The notes below the pieces were generated by a model, which saw nothing but the letters and a program-made list of their open reading frames with translations, was not told the origin of the DNA and ran no database searches. From contig NW_025939085.1 in assembly GCF_000764305.2 (NCBI RefSeq), positions 1-64,000 of the forward strand: a stretch of DNA of 64,000 nucleotides, given 5' to 3'. The position numbers and the translations under genes are program-made. The DNA is from Hyalella azteca (taxonomy: Eukaryota; Arthropoda; Malacostraca; Amphipoda; Hyalellidae). Shown here in pieces: positions 36,072 to 48,959 of the stretch. Within the stretch, counting starts at the first letter, position 1; each line of letters opens with the position of its first letter.

Positions 36072-36955
36072 CCTAATGCTAATATCGGCCCATCTAACGG
36101 AACAGCAAGCATGCAGTCTCTTGCTTTTATGACCGAGAACAACGTCGAGATAACAGGCACAAGTCTGGACTCGCAATGAAGTTAGATTTGGATCGAGGGT
36201 TGCTTCAAAGATGCGGTCTGCGAGGTGACGCTAGAAATAAATAATACGGGTGTGGTTGATAAATGGAATAGTTTATCATTTGAAAGAACTTAATTATTGA
36301 ATGATAATGTTAAGGTTACCCGTGAATTATATATCCAGAGAAACTGGATGAATTCTTATGATGCGTCTAAAAATATCGTATGATTTCATGCTTTAAGCCA
36401 CTAAGTAGTATAGAGACCGAGCGCATGGCGCCATTTTCCATAAACAGCTTAAATCATAGGTTACCCCCAATCTTACCCTCGAATATTACCAACAAAATTA
36501 CCCAATTACTCCTGAATAAAACCTCCTTCAATATTATTACCAACCATTTACCCCAAATCTTAACCCTAATGCTAATATCGGCCCATCTAACGGAACAGCA
36601 AGCATGCAGTTTCGTCTCTTGCTTTTATGACCGAGAACAACGTCGAGATAACAGGCACGAGTCTGGACTCGCAATGAGGTTAGATTTGGATCGAGTGTTG
36701 CTTCAAAGATGCGGTCTGTGAAGTGACGCTAGAAATAAATAATAAAATAATACGGTGTGGTACCCGTATTATTGGAATATTCCTGTTTGGAATATCCATA
36801 GAAATGTTTATCATTTGAAAGAAATGAATTATTGAGTGATAACGCTAAAGTTACCCGTTAATTATATATATCTAGAGTAACTGGAAGAACTCTCTTGATG
36901 CGTCGGAAAATATCGTATGATGTCATGCTTTAATTAAGCCACTATATGCTTGAAT
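36072..36955. repeat. Two-copy segmental duplication (offset 493)
   Basis: Copy 1 (about 36072-36412) and copy 2 (about 36565-36955) share CTAATGCTAATATCGGCCC, GACCGAGAACAACGTCGAGA, TCAAAGATGCGGTCTG, GACGCTAGAAATAAATAAT and AAATATCGTATGAT(T/G)TCATG. Copy 2 carries small insertions (TTCG, AATAAAAT and a 30-base block near 36755-36800). They are separated by a G-poor stretch. Confidence 0.9.
36440..36578. other. G-depleted stretch between duplication copies
   Basis: The + strand here is almost free of G and rich in C, A and T (for example TTACCCCCAATCTTACCC), unlike its flanks. A similar bias occurs at about 37270-37440. Such strand bias is typical of mitochondrial DNA, but I recognise no mitochondrial gene with confidence. 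Confidence 0.35.
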
Positions 36956-36959
36956 AGTA

Positions 36960-38446
36960 ACATAGGAATAAATCCTTATGTATAAGTTTAATTGTAGGAA
37001 AGCTAAATACGTAGTGAAAGATAATATACCACTTCGTGTTAAAGCAAGCTTTGTTAAAGTGGAGCGACGAGGTTGTGTTATCGTATATTTATTTCGTGCA
37101 TATGGATGAGAAAATTTCCAAACAAGATTTTCATCAAGGATTATTCAAGTTTAAGGGGCAAAAGTAATTTGTATGAGATTACATTAGGAGAAAAATGATT
37201 AAAGTTAACATATATTTGGTTTATTAGCAGCTCAACCAGTGATTTCTCGGTATGAATGACCTCAGTGGTCTAAGAATACCATTCTCATCAATCTCACCTA
37301 CCATAATCCCATTAATTATTACCTTCTTAATTAGGCGAATAAAATTTACAGAAAATATATTCACCCCTACTAAAGAAAATTAAGATCTTACTTTTTAAAT
37401 CTATTTTCCTCCCCTTCTCCACATCTTTAAAAGAATATTGATATCTAACTAACAAAGTTTGATTTATTGGTAATATCCGGTTTCTCTAAAATCCTGTTTG
37501 GAATATCCACACTAAAGTAATTATAATTAAAGAACAATCAGTTCTTACATACAACGAACTTAAACGCCAATTTAACCTCGCTTCTATATATAGCTGAAAC
37601 ATCATTTGTTTTATTTATAATAAAACATAGACCGACCACATACACATGTTTTATTCTTAATTTTACACTCCGGTTTCGATGCTACATGATTCGATTGCTG
37701 AAATTAAACTTTGTATCTAGGTATTAATTATCGCGGCATGTTAAGCATTGTGGATACGGTTCACGGTTTTCCAAAGCAAGAAGGAAGCTAAGGAATGCTG
37801 ATCGAAGAACGAACGAAAACATTCACATGTATATAGTAGGCCAATAGATGGGCAAAACGTGGCTCCCGATAGCTCTCAGTTAATTCCTGTTTCTAATATA
37901 TGAAGGAAATATACATCTTTAAATGAACAATTTCTCAAAACATAACACAAGGACAAATAAAATGACAGGTTTAGATAATACTCCGACGTATTAAATATTA
38001 TGGTATTACGCCTGGAAAACCTTTCTATATCAGGCTTTCAAACCATTTCACATATAATAAATTAAAATTTTATGCGTGTATAATAATTTTTCAAACAAAT
38101 CTAAGTCAGCATTCCATGCCGTTTAGAGGCGAGCTGAGTTGCAAGTCGACATTGTCGAAGAGAATAGCGTCTTGAGGGACGTTCCGAGGAAAGAAATGTC
38201 GTTTTTTTTTGGAATTTGATAAGCTGCAGGACATTTTGGATTTGGTTTAGAAATAGTTAATTTTTAGTTTTTCTGAAAATAATTCAACCAATGTAACTAT
38301 GTCCCATTTTACAATAAATTAAAATTCTATATTCCTACTAAAATATCTGTATTTATCTAATCAAATAACTATTTCAGTTATTATTCGCCTGAATCTTAGC
38401 ATCAGCGTACGAATAGTCTGTCTCTTATTGGAAAAATTTCTAGAAA
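36960..38446. other. Intergenic stretch with no recognised gene
   Basis: AT-rich DNA. GAATATCC occurs near 36787 and again near 37509, each next to TCCTGTTTGGAATATCCA, marking a short dispersed repeat. No coding segment was recognised. Confidence 0.4.
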
Positions 38447-38608
38447 AATATAACTCAGTACTCACTGCAGTGAGTGACAGAGAGCGCATTTTCTCGTCGA
38501 CGAAAACTTGAGGTCACGGACGGACGGACGGACGGATGGACGGACAGACAGACAGACGGACATGGCGAGCACAATAGTGCATTTTTTCCATAAATGAGAA
38601 AATGCGCT
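38447..38608. mobile_element. MITE family B, copy 1, with (GGAC)n core
   Basis: Terminal inverted repeats AGCGCATTTTCTC (38483) and GAGAAAATGCGCT (ends 38608) flank a GGACGGAC/AGACAGAC microsatellite. Outside the left end lies the perfect 16-base palindrome ACTCACTGCAGTGAGT, which is also conserved in the second copy, so the mobile or duplicated unit is larger than the inverted repeats. TCGTCGACGA, another palindrome, sits inside the left end. Confidence 0.8.
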
Positions 38609-41600
38609 AAAAAGAAAAAAAATAGGCAAGCAAATATCCGGGTTCTACGAAAATTCTAAATTTCACAACACATATTCAAACCCAAAGTATGTCGTTGATA
38701 TCTGCAAAGTATGAGTATATACGACATCAAGTAAATGCTGAATATAATACATCCATATAATATATAAATGCAGTATTTTTTTCTAAATCTGAAATTTGTA
38801 TCTTCCAAAATCAATTGTTTTGAAATATGACGGTTTTCTCCATGCTCTTAACTTCGTTGTACAGAGGTAAAATAAAGCAGAAAATTCATCTCGTTGTATA
38901 TCGCTGTTTAAAAAGCATTGAGTCTTGAAATATCCGAACATTGCGATTAAAAGTTTGAAAAGACTTATGAAACAGTAAAATAAAAGTATATGAAATTAGG
39001 TCAAAGAAAAATGGATCCAGAGCATCCACTGACCACAATAACTATAATGTATCGAATATCTCGTGATCGTTGGAAGTAGAGGTTTCGTATAGGTTCCGAT
39101 GACTTATAGCGGAAATAAGGAGCAAAATATTTGAATTCAAATTAAAATCTTTCAATTTCTAGATATTTATCTAATATACATATTTTCGGCTGATTAATTT
39201 CATCCCTGGTAATGATAATTATAACTATCCGAATAAAATGCCAATGCAAGTGATCGTGTGAATAAATTTTTGGCATGAATCGCGAGTTTTAGTTGACTCG
39301 TTTCTGCACAGAAGTTAACTAGCGTTAATATTTCAAAAAGAATGTCGTTCCTCATGCTGATAGGGAAGGACAAGCAACAGAGCTTGCTTGCAATTCTACG
39401 AATTGATCGTTAACGAACAAAGAAGCAAAGCTCGACATACTCGAGTTAGGTTCTCACCAGTTCTTGGAAGCACCGACACTCCCGTGTACGATGCCAACCT
39501 GTGCCACGGTTTACACTGAAAGTCTCTCAATAAGAAAAAAAAATTCAGGGTCATGCCATGCATTTAATAAATTAAAACAATATAACTTGAACAGACATGA
39601 AACTGCTGCTTGCTTGATGTGAATCACAACACCATAAGCAACGTTAAAGAAAAGTACGAGTGATTCCTGTTAGTTGAACTCTCCGTGCCTTCATTGAATA
39701 CTGAAGCACCGACGCTTGCACCATTTTAAATTGGCATTCAAGAAAGGCAATTAATTTTAGTGTTAATTCGTGTAAAAAATAAATCAGAGTGATGTGACCA
39801 ATTATTATCCAACCAATTATTAGTCATATTTAAAACGTGCGTAAGATCGCGTGACAATCCCCATTGTTTAAAAGAAGGCATTTATAAAGGCATTTTATAA
39901 GGGGCAAATAAATAAGTCAATCTGAATCTGTAAATAAATAAAGAAGGCATTTAGAAGGCAAATTTTTAAAAGAAGGCATCACGAGTTGGCAGGAACAAGC
40001 AAACGACTGCGGGTATCAGCTAGGCCTCCAGCCGCGCGTCCTTCCATGAATGCAGTTCGTTGACCTATCCGCAGTCCAGCTATGAACGACCAAAGTCGGC
40101 TCAATGAGACGCAAAAACTGGACTTGGAGTGGAATGTGGTGGCACTGAGGGAGGGGCACTCCATTGCAGTGCTCCTAAAGCCGCCATGAGTGGCAAAATT
40201 GAGTGCAAAAGAGTACAAAACTTGATGTACTGCACCAACGCAATGCCACAAATGCGGGAAAAGTTAAGGAAGGTAGGAACATTGAAGTAAGTACTTGTAC
40301 ATTTCATTGCGCATTGTTCCTTCGTAGGTTTTGTATTTTGTGACGTCAGAAAGACGCGTGCTGGGAGCAAACGATGTACTGCATTCTACATCTAAAGTGA
40401 AATTCGCGCGTACGTACCGTATGGTGTCGGCTGCTCTTTTCAGCGTCCAAATAAATGCGCTAAAGCGTGTACAATTTAACGTATGCCAGATTTGAGTGCA
40501 GATAAATAGGCATTTGATCTTACCATCTTGCTTAACACGATTTTGCTTCGGGAAAGGAATGCGCAAGTGAATTAATCCTAGAAGAGGAACATTTCTTATG
40601 TACGTATGCGATGATAAATTGATATAAAACATGATCGAACTTTTTTATTTTCATAGGGCATAAGATGAATAGGAAAAAAAATTTCATCGTCAAAATTTTA
40701 GCAAACTTTTGACTTGCAGAAGATTTTGAGATGAAAATTTAGGAGTCTATACAACAAGACACTTTTTAAAGCTAGAAATGTTATGCATTAGATAGATAAC
40801 TAAAAAAGATCGGAAAGATGACACCTGGAAGAATTTATGCAATGTTTTGCGAGCCGGACTCTTGAGACGTTTTATTTGCGAGTCTTGAACGCACTTATCG
40901 TGACCGATGGACCCAATATGTATATAGTATCAACCGGTTACTTATAGGTGTACTCATTGACTGTCGTAAAAATTCGTAACATTCATTTTACACCGTAAAA
41001 TTGTTCCACAAGTTGGAAGCGGCTGCGCGTCTTCATGCAGTAAACTCATTCTCTGCTGCGCGCATTTTAACGAAGGTATCGTGACAATGTTTCCTAAGTC
41101 CTTAAGATGTCTTGACAAATCGGAAGGAGTTAAAAAAGTTTACCTGCTAAAGTTCTTCCTAGGAGCACGGAAGTGCACGTTGACGGCTGTGAAGAATCAA
41201 TTACGTTGTACTAGCGAGTTTTTATGTTCTCGGTTCCGATTGTACGGATGCTCGTGTCAGTTTGGTTAAAATATTTTGAAAGCTAAATAGTTGACACGCA
41301 CAGCTGATGTTATGTATGAGAGTGCCGTTAATTTATGTTACGCCTCATACATATGCAAAAAGAGGAGGGAGAAGCAACACCTCTTCATCATGAGCCATTA
41401 AAGCAATTATTAGCGAAATTATTTACTTTGAACGTACGCGTAAATAAAAGTTCGCAGCAAGGTATAAGTGTTCCACGAGTAGTTTAATTATCATCGATCG
41501 AGCACGGATTAAATGAAAAATATTTGACCGAGCGTGCGTGTAAAGGATGCAGTACGCCAAATGCGTGTAAAATACCACACCAGCAGGGATTAAAGTAATT

Positions 41601-43674
41601 TAATTCGTACTAAAACAGTCAATAACGAAGCTCCACATCTTAATTGAGAGGTGCCAGAGCGGAATTTCGGTTATATTGCGTCAAACTTCCTGTAAAAATT
41701 GTGCATAAGATGGTGACTAAGTATTTAGAAAATAATTCAGTTTCCTCTTGATACCATGACATACAGTATTGTAGAGAAAGGTGAACAGCTATACGATCCG
41801 TATTTCTTGATAAGACTATTTGATCCGTATTTCCGTATTTAATAATAAGACTTATTTCTAATAAAGGTTCACGAGCGTAACCACACGCACTCTATATGAT
41901 GTGTGGAGAAACTTCCCATGATGAATGGTGATAACGTATCATTTCATTATGAACGGTTATTCTTATCAATAATTGTACATCAATAATTACGCTCACAACG
42001 TCTTTATTATCGTTTTAATTGACTATTTCTGAGCAGCGTTTGGTAAGGGCAATGTTCGAGTGGATGAGAAAGCTTGAAGAGCGCACTGTCGCTTACTTAC
42101 GAATGTCGATTTAAAGAAGTCATGACAGGGAATGATCGATGCCAAGCTTATTATCCAACACGTGTGAAGTGTTACTCTTGTATTTACTTCAATTCGATAC
42201 AACTACGTAAAGAACTCTTCAATTTGACAGCCTTTATCCCATCACCTATACTAGAGGTTTTCAAAACAACTGCCTATTGCAGGGATTAATTGTATTGATG
42301 ATATGCGAGTCCAATATGTACGTCTGATGATTGTTAGTTTTTTAGTTGGAAATTGGTTCATGTGATTTCATATAAAGGTAAATAAGAGACCGCCAATTTA
42401 AAAATACGAAAATCTGAAAGTACCATGCAATAGTAAATCATTAATTTATTTAAGTGCAAGTCAAGGCAAAATTATGCATCGATCTTCTAACATATCAATA
42501 AAAAAAATACGAAAATATTTTGTAATTTGACATCTTAGAGGAAAACGTTCAGCTTTGATGAAATATATGAAAATTTTTCGCTACGGCCATCGTCTTATCA
42601 TAAGTGCGACACGCGATTTAATCTATTAAATACATAGTTTTCAAATTGTACGTTAAAGTATTTGTGCGTACTACTTCTATCGGAACTTTTTTTTATCCTA
42701 ATAAATGTCGAGTCGCGGTCTACTCATCAATCTGGCTGTCCAGCGCTCGTAGAAAAAAAGGTGCCCGGCCATGAAAAAAAGTTGGACCTCTCGAAAAAAA
42801 CAGGCATATACGGTGTCCGATGCTCAAGACAGAACTTGCACGCGAAGTGAAAATTCAACAGCAACCTCCATACCTGAATGTCAAAGGTTTCCGGCTTGCG
42901 GCCGGTTTCGCACCGTTGAATGACTAATTAACATGATTAGCTTCAAGATAAGTAGCCAAAGGAAAAATATAATCAATAAGCGGTTAGTTATGCCATTAGA
43001 TTTTTTGTGGTTAATTATGGGTAAAATATAAAAATCACTTTAGGAGGACAGGTTTGCTAATGCTTGCGAAGGTGTACCGGATCGTAAAAATTATAAGGAT
43101 GAAGATTACCTTAAAAGATCCTGTTGAAGCTCACTGGCATCATGACATGAATATTTTGAAAAAACTGCATAGCCTTAGTGAACATATGATGTGAAATGAA
43201 ATTAAAGAACTGGACGAGAAACCTACGTATTGAACAAATTCAAAATTTTAGGTCAAGTTTATAAGATAAATAAAGTTCGACAAGGTTACATAGCCTGTTA
43301 GTTGTACGATCCGTTACCTGGTATATCCATCATCATGTCGAAGGCAATTGTTGAAGCAGGTTCGGTCGCTCATTAATAATGACTTGAAAGGTACAATAAT
43401 AGGAAGATAATTCGTTACTATAGCTGAATTGAGCAGCACTAAGCAGATTTGAATGCTTCCATGCTGGTGCTTTGATGTTGATGGATACTAAACGCGCCAT
43501 ATGCAAATTCTTCGAAGCCGGACATGAAGCAATTTGTTTCCCTTATCTTCAAAAAAAAAATTAAATTATCATAGCTGCTTTCAGTCTCTATGACACATAA
43601 ATGATAAGTCTTTACGTTTCACAAAATGCAGAAACAACCATGACAACAGTGAATTATGATGCGAATTAATCATA
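38609..43674. other. Intergenic stretch with no recognised gene
   Basis: Open frames at 39979-40632 on the - strand overlap in a GC-richer patch and show no recognisable protein. They may be transposon debris. GAAGGCATTT-type short repeats occur at 39885-39980. Short duplications (GATCCGTATTTC) lie near 41800-41850. Nothing else was identified. Confidence 0.4.
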
Positions 43675-43868
43675 CACTGAGAGAAATGAACGAGACTTTT
43701 TCCAAATAGCGATGCACTTATTACCCTTGGTGGGCAATTGTAACTTTGTTTGGCATTGCAAAGGAACATACAGAAAGGGGAAAACATGGCCTATTCCTAT
43801 TTGGAATGGGACAACTATTTGGAATGGGACTATTTGGACAACACGACCCATAAAATTTTCTGAGTGTT
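43675..43868. mobile_element. MITE family C, copy 2
   Basis: It starts ACACTGAGAGAAATGAACG, shares CCAAATAGCGATGCACTT with 16889-17046, and ends ACCCATAAAATTTTCTGAGTG. The middle has a small CTATTTGGAATGGGAC tandem duplication. The ends are loosely inverted repeats. Confidence 0.55.
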
Positions 43869-44872
43869 TTTTTGACTTTCTCCATATTGTACAAACTAAA
43901 ATTCAAGTCGGAATAACTCCCTTTTAAATATGGTGTTCTTCAAACATAATAATATGATTTATATTCATATGTAATGTAAATATAATTTCTCTCAATGAAA
44001 TGCAAGAGAATATCAATCACTGAGCAATGAATTACAATTCGTACTCACCCGCTCCACCTGAACTTAAAGTTCTGTGCTACGATAAAGCCATCTTCTTAAA
44101 TATTTCTTGAACACAGCGGGGATTCTTAGGAAAATCATGAGAAAATAAATATCGTACCCGGTCACTGCTGATTCAATTGCCTTTTCTTGTTGTAATTCTG
44201 TACATGAAAAACAGTAATAATTCAGATGTACCGCGGATAGTGGAAATAAATGAAGGCATTTTAAAAGCTCCATTAAAAAAAAAAACTCCATGACACAGTG
44301 CGTGTTGAGCCCGAGTTAACAAATTCCGGCATTAAGCCGTTTACGGTTATTTTTTGGATTCTAAAAAAGGGCTTTCTAAAGTGGACCAAACCATATTTTC
44401 CAGGTTTTCAAAGCTATTGACAGACTTCATAGTCTGATACAACTATTTGAAAACTTACGCTTCTCGAAATAAATGTTGAATAAAGACCCCGCTTTGTTTT
44501 CAGTGCAGAGCGAGCAGCGAGGTAAATGCAACCAGTTCACTGCAGTCCACCGCCACACCCGCGACAAGCAAAAGCAAAGCCGTAGGGGTGGGCGTGGCTA
44601 GTCCGCTTATTGACGCCACCAACCGCTAAGCAAGCATTGACGCTGCCGACCCAGCGATGGTTTCTAAAGAGTTGTGACGAACATCATGCCTTCTTTGATA
44701 ACAGGGAATTTCTTTGAAGAGGAGAGGCAGGAAAAAGGAATACAATTTCATTATCTACAGGATTTATGATAGAGTACATATTTCATGGCAGGTATTTAAT
44801 TATTATGGATAGAAATCACGAAACACATTGTCGGGGTGCATGTCGCACACTCGCACGAAGCTTGGCCTTTTT
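43869..44872. other. Intergenic stretch
   Basis: It includes a GC-rich patch at 44510-44660 with a GC-box-like GTGGGCGTGGC. A similar GGGGCGTGGC occurs at about 53566. No gene was recognised. Confidence 0.35.
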
Positions 44873-45022
44873 AGCGCATTTTCTCATTAATGAAAAAAAT
44901 GCACTGTTGTGCTCGCCATGTCCGTCAGTCTGTCTGTCTCTCCGTGACTTCATGTTTTCGTCGACGAGAAAATGCGCTCTCTGTCACTCACTGCAGTGAG
45001 TACTGAGTTATATTTTTTAGTA
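44873..45022. mobile_element. MITE family B, copy 2 (inverted)
   Basis: This is the reverse-complement partner of 38447-38608. AGCGCATTTTCTC starts at 44873, GAGAAAATGCGCT ends at 44978, and the palindrome ACTCACTGCAGTGAGT and TACTGAGTTATATTTTTT follow. Its internal GACA microsatellite is shorter (GTCAGTCTGTCTGTC). Confidence 0.8.
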
Positions 45023-48000
45023 AAGTTGCCCAGACTCAAGTCTTGATTACAGGGCATCTAACATCGCGAGAAAAGTTGGTACATAGTTAATAATGAACTG
45101 TGATTGCTGGGAAGTAAAGGAACGTATAAAGTTTTAAAGCATTTCACACATGCTTCGACAACACGCAGAGATTTTAGATAATCTTTTCTGAAGAAGACAC
45201 GCTAGTCCCGTTACTTTCCTAAGACTTATTTAATTATTGTTATAGTGCCCCAGGAAAGTTGCTCGGAATGAAAACCTAGTTGATAGGAGCCGAAAAAATA
45301 TCGGATGTTTACAAGTATTTCTCCAAAATTCTAGAGTTTTGTTGGTTCATTCAAACAAATGTTTCTTCTGTACTCACAATAAACCGAGCCCAAGTAAGCT
45401 ACCAACACAACATTTTATCTCGATTCGTTGAACGTAAGTGGCGAATCGCTGTAAAAAATGTTTGACAATTACAGGGGTTTTGTTCAGCACGGCAGACGGC
45501 ACTTTGCGCATCCGGCCAATTTAATTGCGAGGCAAGTTGCTGGTGAGAGAAAACGGTTGAGGCTGTGGTTATAACACAGCCTTCCGTAGCCGAAAGCCGT
45601 TTGTGTACTGAAAATACTGCGCTTTAGGAGAAAAAAAGTACAATTTGTGCACATGAAGAAAAGTATAAGCTGAGTAAAATTTTTATTTATGTTTAAAAAC
45701 AACATGCATTTCAGTTGGGCAAGGGTGCCATGCGGATACTGTACTGATGCTGAATCATGCGATGCTAAGCAGCAAGAGTAAAAATCTTGTGGAAATTGTA
45801 AGCTATAGATGAGAGCTGTTGTTCTTACTACAAAAGAGTACATATTTTCAAGCAATTATTTTATGAACAATTCTGCAATGCGTTATGGAGAAATTGGTCG
45901 AGGGATCTGAATAAGCATGGCCTATAATTATCATATTACATGCCAATTTTTTTATAATTATTAGTGTCATTCATTAATTATAACCTAAAACGTTATTAAT
46001 ATTTCCTGCATGATTAGATGTTATTCATTAGTGTACACGAAGAAACAAACGTTAACTTTTGATTTGGTACGCTTTCGTTCAGTGTAATGCCAGGATTTCA
46101 AAGAAGCGTGCGCGTAAGTCCGGAAAAATTTCTCGAGTTCCGAACGTCCGCGAATCTTGGACGTCATTGTGGGCTGGAGCATCCGCACTCCGGGTTATTG
46201 CCGAGTCACCGTCACGCTCGAGTCCGCGCACAACTTAGTCTTTGTGGTCGTTGTAACTTGAAAGTGGCGTGTTGCAACTAGTGTTTCCAAGTATATAGTG
46301 TGGGAGCTATAACTTGTAATTTTACAGTTATAACCTGTTGTGTTGCATTTATGCGCAGGTTCTAACTGTAATTGTAATTTGCAAGGTAGCAGTTATACGT
46401 ACTGCAATGATTATACGTGCATTACAAGAAACAATTTTGCAAATTGTTATTTCAAGTCATAAAATTTGCAAGTCGGAATTATGCATATTAATAATGGCCT
46501 CGGATGATGAAATGATGTTGATGGTTCAATTAAAATTACTATACCACACATTTCTCCTATTCTACTCATCTCAAATGAATTTTTACTTATCTAATAATCA
46601 TAATCATCACTGCCGACCAAATACAATAAGAAATATGTAACATTCACGCGTTACATCTAATTAAATTTATTATTTTCCAGCTCTTTTGAGTAGCCAAACT
46701 CTTCCATACATCCTCGTGTAGATCGGAACAATTTCAGAATAATAATAATAAAAATTATAATAATATTAATAATAATAATAATAATAAATACGTATCAAGT
46801 TTTCTCACACTCGCTTGCACGCCTCGCTGTGTCATACATCAGCTGCGTCAATACGTAATAAAAGCACCCCCGTTAATTAAGTCCTTTTGGTGTCGACTTA
46901 GAAACATCGTAATTAAATAAAAAAAACAATTTACATAAAGTAAGTACGAATTGATGAAAAAACTTCCGGTAGCAGTTAAATTTTTATTCCAATGCGAATA
47001 AATAGCATGGGAGCAAAATCCGAAAATGAAGTTATACAAAACATAACTCAGAGAATTGTTATCCACTCCACATACTCACAAGAAAAATTATTTACAATCT
47101 TTCCCGTGATTTTGAGATTCAATGGAAACTTTTCTATTCTCCCATTTCGCGACGTTACAGGAATACACAAAAAAACGTGTAACGTAAAACGTGTAGTGAG
47201 CACAAAAAAATTAGGGTGCAATGAAATTCAACATAGCACCTGGTACAATCGTTATATTGCACCAGAAATTCAGCTTCAGAACATTCAGATTTATGAAAAA
47301 AACTTTCTTCAATTTCACAGAATTGTGCAATTGCACTCAAAAAATTTCGAACAATTGACGTTAGTAAAAAGAATTTTGCAGTACAAAGCAATTAAAAAAA
47401 TCAAATGCCGTTGTTACAACAGTGAAGGATCACGATACAAATGAAATTAGTGTTGTCTACCCACAATGGTGGCGTAGATGCTTGGAAGCTCAACCCTTTA
47501 CCTGCTCAGGAGGACAAACTACTTCATTTGTTATGGTGATGTTCAACCGTGAATTATAAACTAATCTCTAGGCACAGAATTATCGCCAGGGCAGAGCTAG
47601 TAAATAAGCGAATTAACTTGCCATGCCCCGGGTGTAAACCTTCGTTGGTAGTTTTCTTCAAACTGTGGGCATTCATACAGGGCACACAATTCACGCCATC
47701 GCTCTCGTACCCATCAGCCAGTAAATACGGCAACGCTTTACGAGAACGCGCCCGTATTTTGCAGGGCCATTTCTAGGCATGACAAAACTCATGACCATTG
47801 AAAGGATCAACCATTCAACGTGGCCATAAAGTTCTGTTCTACTGCAGCAGTCTGTCAACCTGTGGTCTACTATACAGCAGGTTGTGGAGTATACAGAGAT
47901 TATTTTGAACGATAGAACGAGATCTTATAACCTTCATGTTAGTTCATGGTTTCTGGTCACAATTTATCTCTCCAAGCTCGTTAATTTAAATGTACATAAG

Positions 48001-48870
48001 CTGATCTTGGACGCTGCTTTTCATTAAATTACTTAGATAATTCAAGATGACCGATGACAGCTCTCGCAGGTACTGTTACGAGAAGGCGGTACATAACGCA
48101 GATGCGAAAACATCAACATTATAGTTACTACAATATAGAGCGAATGTGCATTTCACAGGTCTCAACTATCACTATTTTCATAAATCCTTCCGATTAGATT
48201 TTACTTGACCAGGGCATCCCAGTGCGCTTAAAATAAATCAGTCGGCATTTTTGAGAGAACAGATGTAAATTCTCTATAAATTTTTTATGAATAACTGAAT
48301 CAAAAATTATTCCAAAGAACCTGATAACATATTTTTTAAAATTCTGAGAAGGGAACAGTAGAAATGCGTTCAATATGCACGGAAATTAACATTTTTAAAG
48401 GTCTTGATTTGCTGCATTTCGGCGACGTCTGAAGCTCATGCATTGAGAAAGCAAGGTCGTCGATATCGCGTTACATTTTTGGTCACGTACCATGACATTA
48501 ATGCAATGAAAAGTGACTCTAAGATGACACGATTAGTTTGGTGGAATCGGATCACTCAAATAACATGGGCCATGTGACATACTTCGCTGGGAATCTGTGA
48601 ATAGAGGTGTCAACGTTGACGATTAGGTCACGTTTGACCTGTCGCCGATTCTAGATATCGCAAATTCTAACGCGTTAGCTGCAAGTTTCGAACCCGATTC
48701 TTACTGCTCCGATCTTATACTGTGCGTAATTAGTCGACATCCTGGCCGATTTTGAACAGAACTTTTACAATTAGTTCCGGTTCTCGAATCCTAAACTCGC
48801 TGCTATAATTTTTTAGATCTTAAACATTTGGCCACCCGAAGCTCATTCCGTTATTCCAAATGCGAAAATA
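45023..48870. other. Intergenic stretch with chance open frames
   Basis: A 150-codon open frame at 46992-47444 (+) and a 123-codon frame at 45484-45855 (-) are the longest here, but neither resembles a known protein or has supporting splice context. A GC-rich patch lies at 46090-46270. Confidence 0.4.
46735..46792. repeat. (AAT)n microsatellite
   Basis: An AATAATAATAATAA tract, interrupted once by AAAAATTATAATAATATT. Confidence 0.85.
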
Positions 48871-48874
48871 ATAC

Positions 48875-48958
48875 CGTAAGTTTGATGGTATGGACATTCC
48901 TCTCACTCGTGACACTGACCACGCGATGCCTGCACCACCAGTCATTCCGTCGCCATTC
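48875..48958 (-). other. Splice-bounded open segment (possible exon)
   Basis: On the - strand, a pyrimidine-rich tract ending CACATGAG precedes 84 open bases and a GTATTA donor. The peptide includes NGDGMTGGAGIAW. It has the same phase (2-2) and a similar MTGG(A/D)GI motif as 56362-56448. There is no recognised family. It may be chance. Confidence 0.2.
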
Positions 48959-48959
48959 C

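Noticed and set aside
40101..40632. Overlapping - strand frames of 89-122 codons
   Set aside because: No recognisable protein or splice chain. Possibly old transposon debris, but with no terminal repeats to support it.
46992..47444. 150-codon open frame on the + strand
   Set aside because: AT-rich composition, no recognisable domain, no promoter or splice context. The length is compatible with chance in a stop-poor stretch.
48670..48710. tRNA B-box-like TTTCGAACCC
   Set aside because: No matching A box, acceptor stem or anticodon arm upstream. Similar hits near 63211 and 23781 also fail.
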